In this document: positions 25,988 to 38,966 of the stretch, piece after piece | How the letters are laid out: every line of letters begins with the position of its first letter | Position numbering within the stretch: position 1 is the first letter of the stretch | From: Daphnia pulex | Taxonomy: Eukaryota; Arthropoda; Branchiopoda; Diplostraca; Daphniidae | DNA length: 64,000 nucleotides | Reading direction: 5' to 3' | Assembly (NCBI RefSeq): GCF_021134715.1 | Contig: NC_060018.1 | Location: 4,977,501 to 5,041,500, forward strand | Notes under the pieces: model-generated | The model's database searches: none | Seen by the model: the letters and a program-made list of their open reading frames with translations, nothing else | Told to the model about the DNA's origin: nothing | Program-made: the position numbers and the translations under genes

Positions 25988-28900
25988 TTAGTTGACTGCT
26001 ATCAGGCTGCTGGGACGAGGATGAATCCGTCGCTGTTGGCCAGCCAATAAAACGACCGTCGATGATTTGAACCAGTGGAAGAGCCTAAAAGCTCCCCATT
26101 CCAGAGCTTCGCAAAGTGTTAGGACACTCATTCCAAGCAGCAGACCAATTGAATTGCCTGTACAAATTTTGGGGTTTTGTTTGAAAAAGTAATAGTGAGT
26201 ATACATAGAAGCCATTTTGTCTGTCCTGGGAAATGTGTCAAACACACGCAACTAGACAGAAGCATCAACATTTTGAACAATAGCTTTCATGTGCAACACA
26301 AAAATAGCCTATATATATAAATGCATTACACGGCGTTCATGCTGTGCGATGACGTAGGCTATAGCAAACGACCTTAATTGCTCCACGTACCAATGGCGCA
26401 GAAAAGGTGGATGAGTCCGTATTCCAATTTCTGCGTTCTAGCCTCGTACGTTCGAGTCTGCCAATGGAAAAAAACAAAACAAAAGGAGATCAGCAACTTC
26501 TTGTCAATAAAAAGGTTGTCTGGGTATACAAGGCGATGGAAGGCCATTTGTTATATTTAGGCCGCCAGGGCAGAATAACATGGAAGCGCCAAAAGTATTA
26601 CTCGGCGATCCATTTATTATCAACAGACGGATCTTAATAACGAGTATTTGCTCGCTCATGATACCTTCTGCCATGACGATGGATCACTTGTGCTGTACAA
26701 CACGTGTATATATACTGTGTATGTCATTAGCGCTGTACAGTCTTGTTACATGTAGGGAAAAATAAAATAAAACAGAAATGATCCAATAATCCATCTGCTG
26801 CGAGTGCTCAACGGAAAATAAAAGGCGAACATGTACGTGTAAAGATGATGATGGAACGAACCTGAAAGAAGACCCGAAACCGAAAAAGACCCGGTTTGGC
26901 GTCGGCCATCACCTTCTCCTTATCTGTTTGGTAATAAGTTCTGAAACACGACATGATGCAATTACATCCGGTTCGGTTCTGTTTAGATGTAGATCGGCCA
27001 ACATTACAATAATTGTCGGATGACGTTATTATAATCTTATCAAATCATCGGCTCTATTATAATTAACTGTCATTTTTCATTTCAGAATTGATAAAGAGGG
27101 TCTTCTTTTATTTTCTTATTTTATATACCCAAGTTGTTCCATCACTGGAGAGAAGCATCCGCTTGAGTTCTTCGCCAGCCGCACGATAAGTTTGGGTGGT
27201 GTTGCAAATGGACCTGTTTCTGTTGGGAGATGTATTGCTCAATTTCATGAAAGGCAGTCGGCAGCCAGCGTGTCGGACTAGTTGCTCACTGAAGCACTCC
27301 AGTTCGCAGAGTTCGGTCGTGTACTCGGCCTCCTCCACGCACGGATCCCTTCTCACATTCAACGACTGGGCCTATGCGCATCCGTCACCATTAATAATTA
27401 AAAGTGAATGAATCCCTGTGCTGCTCCGCATGCATTATATGGGGTTGAACTGTATACAGTTGCGTAACTCTGCATATATAGTATGCCTAGTTGCCTACTG
27501 ACTTGATGGTAATTGATTTTAACGTCAGTGTTGAACTTTCCCATTCCGAGGAAATCGTTGCTGGCGTTCCGGATTTCGTGAATGTTGAGCGCCGGAGTGA
27601 CGTTGTGTGGGTGGATGTAGTAGAACCAATTGTCAAACGGCGATTTAGCCTCGATTTTGATGTAGAGTCCGTTAAAGAGGCCCGTCTCTCTCACGGGCTG
27701 CCGGACACGGAAGGAATAGCACGTGCCTACAACCGTGTGCAGGATTTCCCAGTAGCCGCTGGCCTCGCAGGATTTGTTGCGTCCGAACCAGCACACCAAC
27801 TACAGAAAATATAGGACGAAAAATAATGACGACGCAGACGTTGTTTTTTGTCGGAGAGAAAATGTCTAAACAAAACTATTCCAGGGGAAATGCTCTGCTG
27901 TTGGAAATTGAAAATAAAAGCAATCCTGCAATGCAGTTTCAGGTTAAATTTCATAATACGAAAGTCGTCGCGATCGATCTCATCGCCGGGACCATGGCAA
28001 CAATCTTTTTTGTGGAAAAAGTTGCATTTGCGTAACTTTCCGTTTTTCTTGCAACATTCTCTTTTCGTAAGAGCGGGAAAACGGAAACTATATGGAAGAA
28101 ACTATAAAGCTTCATTTTCCAGGAATTGTTGCGAACAATACTTTCATCTGTACATCACAAGTAGTAGGTAGCAAAAGATAACAATGTTTTCTGGATGAAA
28201 ACGCATTGTGCTATAGTTGTTTACAGTAGGTATTATGGGTCATAATAATTCGATCACTAATACTGATGTTATATACCTCCATTTCTTTGAAATCACCGCG
28301 TCCAATCCCGTTCCACGTGGCCGTTACATTCACGAGAGACAAAAGGTCGGACGGCATTTGAATTTGGTCGTTCCAAAGTCGCATTGCCTCCATGGCCGAA
28401 GGACTAATTGAACCCAAAACAAAATGGAAACCTGTTTTTGTTTTCCTGATTTAAAAAAATAATAATAATATACTTGAAGGTTTGATTCCATCTGTTGCAC
28501 ATTGTAACGGAAGGGAAAATGAGCGTTTCGTTGTTAATAATCTGCACCTCCTCGATGACGTTCTCCGACTCGTATTTGATGATACACCCTTTCACCTGAC
28601 GTATTTGCAAAGTTTTGATCACATAACATTAGCCAGAGCCCAAAAGAAATGGGTGTGAATGAACGAAGATTAGACAGCAATCCACAGAGATGTCGGGAAA
28701 AAAGTCTCCACAAAAAAATAAAGCCAAAGAAGAAATCGACCAAAGAGAAAATAAAACAGCCATCACACTGACTTGGTAGAAAGCCAGAAAGCAGCAGACA
28801 ATCGTCAAGCAGATCCAGAAGATTCGGCGTAGCGGATGATTCTTTTTCCCGAAAATTGTCCTAGAGCCGGGAATGCCTTTTGAATAAAGTTGAGAAATGA

Positions 28901-29184
28901 CCATTTGCAAATCCGATAATAATACACGCCGTATTATATCTATTCACGTCTATATATAAGCCGGCTTTTGAACTCTATAGCAGCACGACTATCTATAGAT
29001 TACCAATTTTAAACTGATGCTGGAGCCCTTCATCTTCTTCCGAAGAATCGGCGATGTCCAATTGGTTCGCGTCGCATTGATACAAACCGGACGACGCTCG
29101 TTGAATCTGATCTTTTTGGCAGATTTTCTGATGCCGGGATGATAACGGAACCGGCCGATTCACCGTCGCTCGTCTCATCTTCAT
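25988..29184 (-). CDS. DEG/ENaC (pickpocket-like) sodium channel subunit
   Basis: Nine exons: 29184-29004, 28876-28773, 28595-28474, 28403-28277, 27799-27503, 27371-27129, 26978-26862, 26457-26391 and 26157-25988. All junctions keep phase; 475 residues. Order: acidic cytoplasmic N-terminus, TM1 (RIFWICLTIVCCFLAFYQ), the family box TLIFPSVTMCN just outside the membrane, a large extracellular cysteine-rich domain ending GCNCIMSCFRTYYQTD, then TM2 with IGNSIGLLLGMSVLTL followed by CEALEW, and a short cytoplasmic tail. Such trimeric amiloride-sensitive channels carry Na+ in sensory neurons or epithelia. The Gly-x-Ser selectivity site appears as GMS. The N-terminal His-Gly gating motif is not evident (KIGIPG stands there). 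The exact start is uncertain (Met at 29184 or 29178). Confidence 0.87.
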
Positions 29185-30435
29185 CGTGAAATATTTCACT
29201 TTGATAAACTTTATTGAAAAATACAAACTGAATATGTAAGTCAAGAGCTGCAGCTAGGGACTGTAAAATGCAGCATGTAAAGAATGATTTCAAAATTTCA
29301 GTAGGGTATATAGTATAGCTACAGGAATCGACAGCAACTGCCGGGACACGACTAACAACGCCTCATTGAATACTCGGACATAAAAAGATAACAAGAACAT
29401 CCACCAACGGATCGATAATAGGAAAACGAAAGAAAGAAAAAGAGCATATAAAATAGATTCGAAGCGCCAGCAGGCAGCAGCAGCTGCGTATTATTTTTGT
29501 AGCACAGGTATTATACATGCCAGCAGCGCTGCTGCTGCTGCTATATACCTATTGTGAATTACCGCGACCAGCAACGACGTGGGCGTCATTTGGGATCCCA
29601 CGCGAAGGTTGCTGATGGCTTCCGAGACATGGCCGATTGTCCATAATAACATCGCTGCTGCTGAATGCATGGCCAGCTGGCGTTGTTCTCTCGAATCCCC
29701 ATTTTTGACCAGCAAGAGGCGACTTGGTATAATAATAATCATCGTGACATTGCATTGCTCTTCGTACCATATTCGGTCACCGTGTTCAATGGCGCCCACT
29801 TCAACTATAGTATATAGTGATGATGCACTTGGTATATATAAACAACGGGGCAGTGCGTTGTGTAACCATCATCCAATTTGCCGCTCCAAGTTCTATACGT
29901 ATTTCGCATTCAGTCGTTTGTTTCAGATTGCTGTCTCTATACTATGTAACTCTGCCAGGATATAATCCAGACGCCTAGGGGGGGGGGCAGCAACGCAATA
30001 CGTGCTATTCCTAATTCACGAAATTATTCCGACGTTTGCAGTTATTCAGATCTGCAGATGAGAATAGGGTGCCTACGGCTGTCACTTATCGATTGGCGTA
30101 TCCAATCTCGTTAAGGTTGACGCAACAAGCCCCCCCCCCCTCCCCACCTGCCCTCAGTCAAAAGCGGATCATTGAAGCTCCTGCTGGCCTATTAAGAACT
30201 GGCTCATCACTTCTCGTTACCGACGGACACATAAAGAGACGTCCCACCGTCAAAGCCAAATTGGAAAACGTGCTGTTGTTGACGTTTATTTGGTTAAAGC
30301 GGCTCGATCGATTGTAATCAACACTACATTCAGAAATATTAACGAAATAAAACCAATGGGCCAAATCAACTAACAAAAATTGAAATCAACTGCGCACGAG
30401 ATGTATATCCAATCATCCGTCCCACAAAACATCAA
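29185..30435. other. Intergenic DNA between DEG/ENaC and aldo-keto reductase 1
   Basis: No gene is recognised. A CAG/CTG-rich palindromic patch at about 29518-29542, a 10-G run at 29978-29987 and an 11-C run at 30130-30140 stand out. The left part is upstream of the channel gene; the right part is downstream of the reductase. Confidence 0.5.
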
Positions 30436-32016
30436 TTAGTAAGGAATATGGAACGGATAATGGACATGGTGGCTGGCCCACTCATTTTTCAGGTAGCGAT
30501 GATCGCGATTGAGGCTATCGATGAAGGCCACGTCCTCGGTGGCAAGGTCGAAATCGACCGACGACAAATTTTCGAGGATTCGGGCTCGGTTGGACGACTT
30601 TGGTATGACTGGCAATCCTCGCATAGTCTGGAGTCAATGAGGACATTAGTCAAAAGACTTTTAAGGTTTTTTTCGAAGAGAAGAGAAGAGAAGCCTTAAA
30701 TTATACTCATACCAGGTAGCGAAGCAAAATCTGGGCGACCGTTCGTCCGTACTTTGCGGCTATTTCTTTAATTTGGGGGTCGTCTAACAAGGTGGGATCG
30801 TTGACGGGATCTTGGCTGAGACCAGGACGCCCGAGCGGACCGTAAGCCGTTACGACGATCCCGTACTGTCGACAGAGTTCAATCATTGATTTCTGGTTAA
30901 GATAGACATGGGCTTCCACCTGGGAAAAAAAGGTATATATCGAATATCGTCCGTGTGTGTGGTTAATCATTTAATGCGCTTCGTTATAGCTACCAGCTCC
31001 GCGTTATTAAATTATAAACAGCAACCTGATTCGTGACTGGCTTGATGGTACAGTGTTCCAATAATCTTTTGAGCTGCTGACTGTTGAAATTGGAGACGCC
31101 GATTGAGCGCACTAGACCTTGGCGAACGCAGGCTTCCATGGCTTTCCAGGTATCGACGTAGTCGACGTCTTTGCATTTCACAAGGCCGTTTTCGTCTAGT
31201 GGAATATTCGGTATCATGTCCGAGTTTTCCTGTATGTATATAAGATTTCATATAACGGTATAGTTCAACGTATTTTAAGTAGTATAATCAGATATACATT
31301 CAACTCAAGATCAAACCTCAAATGCCATGGGCCAGTGCATCACGTAAAGATCCAGATAGTCCAGTTGCAGATCTTTCAGGGTCTTGCGTAAGGCTGGCTC
31401 AACCAATCCGGGACTCATGAACGTACACCACAACTGCAGACATAATTTAGAATATTGTCGCCGTCGAGTCATATTGGTTCAATTCATTTCCAATTCATTT
31501 CTGAGTAAAAGTAGGTCAACCCAATTCTCGGTTTCGACACGTATAAATACGTACACCCATGACCTACATATGTTTCTCTCTATTTACCTTGCTAACAATA
31601 AAGAGGTCTTTTCTATCGATGATTGCGTCGTCGATTTTCTGCCGAACGGCTCGGCCCACCTCGACTTCGTTGGCGTAAAATGAAGCTCCGTCGAAATGAC
31701 GATAGCCGGCCTCGATTGCGTCTCCAACGGCCCGGATGATTTCATCATTGTAAGCCTTTTATTTGTCGAGTGGAAAAACGCCATCGATCGGGAGAAAAAA
31801 AAAAGAGTGTCGTCGTCATGTGAACAACACAGCACCGCCGGCCAATACAAGATAAGAGAAAAAGGAAGGAATGAATGTATACAGTAGGTGTGAAGCCAAG
31901 TAGAAAACAACAATTTTTAAATTAGTAGAGAGACGACACGACGACCTATAGCCTACATTCGCTGTTCCGAAGCCGATCAACGGCATTTCGTATCCGTTGT
32001 TCAAAGGAACAGACAT
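30436..32016 (-). CDS. Aldo-keto reductase, tandem copy 1
   Basis: Six exons, all joined in phase 0: 32016-31957, 31755-31588, 31433-31317, 31229-31026, 30919-30713 and 30627-30436. The product is 315 residues, the usual AKR length. The catalytic tetrad is visible: Asp in GYRHFDGA, Tyr in [10 protein letters not shown], Lys in FIVSKLW and His in [23 protein letters not shown] and [14 protein letters not shown] (cofactor binding) complete the family signatures. These cytosolic enzymes reduce aldehydes, ketones or sugars with NADPH; the substrate cannot be told from sequence. A paralogue lies 1.6 kb upstream on the same strand. Confidence 0.93.
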
Positions 32017-33580
32017 TTTTCTTCTTCTTTTGCGTGTAGTTTTTGCGTGTGTGTTTCCAAATCAAATTTAAACGGGAGAACTTTTTGGCTGCCTGGTCGA
32101 GAACGAATCACAATGGCAAACGTGGCTGACGGCCAGATTTGGACTGTCCATTTCCCGTCGATTACATATACGTACGTCCAACAATCGATTCGAAGGCGAA
32201 CGATCGAACCACTACGAGATGTGAATAGACAAATACAAGAAAAAGAGATAAAAGAATTTTATTCCATATACACACCTATTTATACAATGTAGTCTATTTC
32301 TTTTTCTGAGGTGCTGGTTGCTAAGGCAACACGGTTTGCCAAACTGTATATATGACTGCAGCCCGTTTATTCGTGGCCTAATGGACCGGGCTCTTTTGTT
32401 CTCACCCATTTTCTCGCGTTACATCAGCAGATCCGAACAATAAATAGTCATTCTCCAGTCACGTGCTGTGCCTGCGTTCATCTATATCGTCTAGCCTTTA
32501 TATAGTTAACCAGTTATGATGGCGGTCATGTCCCGCCGACGTTATATAAAGCCGCGCAACCTTAAACTCAGAGTTAACTTTGGGCAGCAATGGGAAGAGC
32601 GACTGATTATAATCCCCTTTTGTTGACGGCTATACACATCAGCTAGGATACGCCAACTGTGTATACACAGAGAGACTGCAGCAGCCAGGATAATCAAGCT
32701 GGTGCGTGGGTATATACTATACGTGCTTGGCAGCAGACTCTGACATTGTTTCGTTGCCGGGTAAATAATGGACGTGTTCTTATAGTCTCCCGAAGCATCG
32801 TGTCTTGCATTCGATTCACGATGCGCGTTCTGCCCACTTGCGCCGGCACTCCGCGGTGTCTGCTGCATAACTATGGTACAAGTCTGTCGGCCAGGCACAC
32901 TGTGCCATATAATGGAGAGTTCCGAATAATACAGCGCGACTATAGCAGTATAGCTGGCTAACTAGCGCTCTCGCAAAAGCGTGTGCTTAGTAGTATATAG
33001 TTGTCTATGAATGAATTTTCATTATGGCTCTGCGGCGCCATACAAGTTTTGCGCCGCAGGTAAAAGCGCAAGAGACGACGACGTGGGCGGATGAATATTA
33101 TAAGTGCCATGGCTGCTGCTGCTGCTGCTGCAGCGCTCCGCTGTTTTCATCCCAAATAGCTGCAAGGGAAGTTGGTCCGTTCTTTCTTTATAGATGCACT
33201 AGTTGATGAAATGTGAATGTGTGTACTGTGCTGCGCTGGAACTGTGGAAAGCGGATAGACTGCGTATAATTCGTTTCGTGAAAGGGCTTGAAGTTGCATC
33301 AATATCGCCCCGCTGCGGGATAACCACTCAGCAGCACCCTGACGCAAGATGTCTGGCGCCATTTACTAGATGCTAACGCGTCGCTGATGAATATGGTAAT
33401 CCATCATCACATGAAGCTATAACAAACAGAAAGTACCCGACTGCTACCAAAACTTGATCAGACTTAATATTATGATGAATTCAATAGCCAAAGTTGCGCT
33501 CGCCTCATTATTCCGTTCTTTATATTGCACAAAAGGTAATAGCTATTAGTGTAGACATCAGTGCCTGTATTAAATAGATT
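32017..33580. other. Intergenic DNA between the two aldo-keto reductases
   Basis: No gene is recognised. A (GCT)n patch lies at about 33112-33131. The right end is the 3' flank of reductase 2, and the left end is the promoter side of reductase 1. Confidence 0.5.
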
Positions 33581-35182
<1,602 letters not shown>

Positions 35183-35998
35183 GTTGTTGATAATTAGGCT
35201 CAGGCACAGGAGTGTAGAGACAAAGGTACAGCTCTGAAGGATTTGAGAATGGAAGCCAACGTTTTCTCACTTAATATACTGTTATTATCTGATTAGATAA
35301 GAGGCGCATGCATCAGCAAAGTCATCTAAATCTAACGCAGCATGAAATACGATGATACAACTGTCAAGTCATGGTTTGTCTTTGTAAAATCAATAAAGAT
35401 TTTTAAATATTATCCTGACTCTGTAATCTTTGCTATGAGTTGCATCAGATTCATTCATTTCGGTTTCTAATTTTTCTAGAACAAGAACAAGAATAAAAAT
35501 CAATTAGCACAATCAGACACAAATGCAGCGGAGGGATAGACGGAATATCCATTACCAAATATTAACCATTACAATTTACACCTATACTTGTTAATGCATC
35601 TAAAATTTTCCTTTTCCACGAAATAGGCTCAGTGCTCATCAAATTATTTTCTCCACATTTCCTCATCACTATTTTAGTTGGCTTAAAAAAAAATGCTGTA
35701 TTGCAATTATTGGCCGGTAGATGGCATAAAATCAAGGTGCGCTATGAATTGATTTAAAAAAAAGTAGAATTGTTACCACTGCTCATTGCGAAGTAGTGGC
35801 CTTTCTGCTACACGTCACTCTTAAATTTGACGTTTTGAATCAAAAGCATACCTGGGACCTGGTAGAAACGTTCCATACCTGTTGCACATTTTTATCTTTG
35901 CTCAAATTAGTAAATCAGGTATGACAGTCTTATTAATGCAATCAATTGCTATTTGTTCTAAATTTATTGAAATTTATTTACTACTTAGGTGTACTGAG
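35183..35998. other. Divergent upstream region of reductase 2 and the MCFD2-like gene
   Basis: It holds the 5' flanks of two divergent genes. A small 5' UTR intron of the MCFD2-like gene is likely at 35919-35988 (CAG/GTATGA..CTACTTAG), so its first exon would end at 35918. No TATA box is obvious and no other gene is seen. Confidence 0.45.
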
Positions 35999-36873
35999 AT
36001 GTATAGGTGTCGGGTCGCCGTTTTTATATTGGCCTGCTCAGTGCACCTGATAAATGGACAACAGCATCCACCAGGAGTCAATCCACAGGTATATCAGCCA
36101 GGTGGGCAGCAAATGTCTCAGCAACAGGCACAACAAATGGCCCTGCAACAGCAACAACTGCAACAACAGCAACAACAGCAGCTGGCTATGCAGCAGCAGC
36201 AACAGTTACTGCTACAGCAACAGCAACAACAGTTAGCAATGCAGCAGCAGCAGCAGCAAATGGGTATGCAACAACCAATGGGTACCCAGCAACAGCCAAT
36301 CGTTCAACATCAAGTACCAGCTGGACATGGCCATCCTCCACCAGTAGCTGCAGGTCATGGTCATCCTCAACAGGGACAACAAGTTTTTAATTCCCAGCAC
36401 ATGGCAAATGAAAGAGAGTAAGTGTAACAAATATGCTGTATCAAAAGCCAATTAAAATTTATTTCTCGTTTCTAAATTTACAGTCATATTGGTGAGCATG
36501 TTGGTATGCCAGTGGACACTAGCAGAATGTCCGAACAAGAATTACAATTCCACTACTTCAAGATGCATGACGCAGACAACAATAACAAACTAGATGGATG
36601 TGAATTGGTTAAATCCCTTATCCACTGGCATGGTAAAAACTAAAGCAAAATTCTTTAAATTTTAGATGTTTAAGGACTATTTAATATCTTACAGACCAAG
36701 CCAATCACGACCCCAAAGCCGGTGTGCCATTACCTGATCACAAGATTTTTACTGACGCCGAACTTTTAGCAATGATTGACCCAATCCTGGAACAAGATGA
36801 CAAGAATAAAGATGGTTTTATCGATTACCCAGAATTCATCCAAGCTCAGCAAGCAACAGGTTCAGCACAGTGA
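35999..36873 (+). CDS. MCFD2-like secreted EF-hand protein with polyglutamine insert
   Basis: Three coding exons (35999-36417, 36484-36632, 36695-36873) give 248 residues. A signal peptide ([17 protein letters not shown]) is followed by about 75 residues of Gln/Met/Ala-rich repeat and a His/Gly/Pro segment. The C-terminal half resembles MCFD2, the partner of the ER cargo lectin ERGIC-53: [20 protein letters not shown] carries EF hand 1, with loop [12 protein letters not shown], and [12 protein letters not shown] is EF hand 2. Both loops have canonical calcium ligands at positions 1, 3, 5 and 12. In mammals the pair carries coagulation factors from ER to Golgi; cargo here is unknown. MCFD2 itself lacks the Gln-rich tract, so this part is lineage-specific. 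The start at 35999 follows an acceptor at 35988. Confidence 0.85.
36117..36262 (+). repeat. CAR trinucleotide repeat coding polyglutamine
   Basis: An imperfect CAA/CAG array, interrupted by ATG, GCA and CTG codons, encodes runs such as [16 protein letters not shown]. It lies inside the MCFD2-like gene. Mixed CAA and CAG codons suggest selection for glutamine rather than a fresh pure expansion. Confidence 0.85.
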
Positions 36874-37247
36874 TGAGCTTTCCCTGAAATTCCGACCTTC
36901 GTTCCGTTAAGTGTACATCTTGATCTTTTATAATGACGAAACAATTTTGAAAGGTAGGAAATTCTTAAAATATTTGACGTGTTAATGATGATGAAAGATC
37001 TGAACTCCGTGTATTTTTGATCGAATAAGTTGTGTGCGGGTGCTGGTGATTTTATTGAAAGAGAGCATAATTGAAATAGATTAAAGATGACGTGTTTTAA
37101 TTTACATGTAACTTGAATTTTTTTATCGTGTCGTTCACGTTGAAGCTATTTTTCCTAGATTGAAAATAGAGAATTTGATCTGTGGACAAGGCTATGAAAG
37201 GGAATAACTACTAATGGGGAGGTTCGTGGCGTGTTAACCGAAAAAGT
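36874..37247. other. Short convergent spacer
   Basis: This is the 3' flank shared by the MCFD2-like gene (plus strand) and secreted gene P (minus strand). I see nothing else in it. Confidence 0.5.
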
Positions 37248-37701
37248 TTAATGTACAGAATCGGCATAAGTTGTTGATTCGAAGATGGAAGTAGCGTAAC
37301 TTGGCGGCGTCACAGTAACCGGTGCTGGAGCGGAGTTACTCATTGGTGCCGTAGGATGTGGGGTAGTAGTTGCAGAAAAAAATGGATTGCAATGTCTCAT
37401 AATGACTTTCAAACTGTTTAATTTTCGTGGAGGCCTTGTTACTCGTTCCAAACTTTTTTGCTGAACTTTGTTAAGACCGGAGTTTGAAAAGTCTACCTTT
37501 AACTGTTTGGAAATTTTTTGCAGGAATGACGGTACGATTTCTTTAATTGCGGGATTTTTAATTTCGGCAGTAATCGAATAGACAGCTACTAGGAATATGA
37601 GAAACCTATAAGAAACACGCGTTAAAAGAACATATTTAGAAATTGTAAATGTTTTCAGGCACACAAATGCTTAAGAGTCAAAATTACGGATGCGGTTTCA
37701 T
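37248..37701 (-). CDS. Small secreted protein P of a Pro/Thr-rich lineage-specific family
   Basis: A 14-nt first coding exon (37701-37688, coding MKPH plus two bases) splices over 82 bp to 37605-37248, giving 123 residues. The splice completes a signal peptide, MKPHPFLIFLVAVYSITAEI. A basic middle region follows, then MRHCNPFF and a Thr/Pro-rich tail containing PVTVTPPSYATS. The same layout (14-nt first exon, signal peptide, one CNP motif, TVTPP-x-YA tail) occurs in gene Q 1.3 kb to the right, so the two are paralogues. A TATATAA box lies at 37777-37771. No known domain is recognised; a cuticle, egg-shell or other extracellular-matrix role is a guess. Confidence 0.7.
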
Positions 37702-37770
37702 CTTCTTGCTTGACTGTGTTCTTGTTGAGATGTAACTTAATGTTTGATGTTATGAAGTCGAAACACCCAT

Positions 37771-37777
37771 TTATATA
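37771..37777 (-). promoter_or_regulatory. TATA box of gene P
   Basis: TATATAA on the minus strand lies 70 bp before the ATG, which leaves room for a short 5' UTR of about 40 bp. The position fits the other TATA-driven secreted genes in this window. Confidence 0.5.
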
Positions 37778-38966
37778 GCTACTCGCAATCCTACATTCTC
37801 ATTGCACCAACATGCTATCGTATTTTGGAATTCCATTGGGTACTGGTGGAATGCCATCGAAAGAGCTGCGATTCTATTAGTACTCAAGAATTGCGTAATG
37901 CCAAAAACGTCAAAAAACACAAAGAGTTTGTAGTGGACTGTTCATATCATGAATGACCTACCGGTATGAACGATAAGAAAATATTTCGATAATATGTGTA
38001 AGTGCATTTTCTGGTTCACAGATCAAGTCAATGACGACCAAAAAAGCCGATGTGACCATACATAATCAAGAATTTCGACTGATGAGAGTTTTCAATGAAA
38101 GTCGTTTCGTTAATTTTCCAAAACAAATTTTTATCAGGACGAAAGAATGACCAGACATACCTACACTTTGTATGCTGTTTATTATGTATTTTTAGTTGTA
38201 GACTTGTAGTCCTCATATAAACATTATGTTTGCTGTGCTATTGATTTTAAAAGATGCAATCATGTGTAGGGAAAAATAAGTGTAATATTCCTTGGTTGAT
38301 ATAATGATTTAGGTTACCGTAAACTAACTGGGAGAAATGTTTGAAAATAACGTGTTCTTCATATTACGTTTATTGCACACACTGTTTGGTCTTTAATTGG
38401 TTCCGCAAATCGGACATCCTTAATCATTTGCGTTGGCCAGTACAGGAAAATTATTTCAAGGAATTATTGAAAACGAATTGGTAAGAAAAATAAATTAAAA
38501 ATTGTCTAATCTTAATTATGTACCGTAATTTGTTTAATTTTTTTAGAAAATTAGGGGGACTAAGGAAGTTTAACGGAGCACCTTATTAGGTTGCTTTTCT
38601 TGAAGAACATTCTAAAGTGCTACTGATGAGCGAACTTCTTAGTAATATGCGCATACGTATGAACCTGCATTCAAGTTATTCGCGCTATTAGTTTTCACAG
38701 GAGTTTGCAAGAATAGACAGAGGCTTGGTGGATTGAAAACTTGGTAATCCCTAATCAAATTTAAATTTTCGCTTTTGATAGCATTATAATTAATTTGAAA
38801 TTTTATTCCACGGTTCTTATCTCAACACAAGTAAAATTTCATCAAGGTATTTGCGTTTTGAAAAGCCTAGCGACTAAACGAGAATCAGCGTATGCAATAG
38901 AGTAAATGTTAAATTCGTTTATTTAACCACCAGTTTACATTATGATAAGTTAATAATTTATTTTGA
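37778..38966. other. Intergenic DNA between secreted genes P and Q
   Basis: A/T-rich sequence without a recognisable gene. The right end is the 3' flank of gene Q. Confidence 0.5.

Noticed and set aside
36007-36390. Alanine/threonine-rich frame over the MCFD2-like gene
   Set aside because: It is the CAR repeat read in another frame and cannot be joined to the EF-hand exons.
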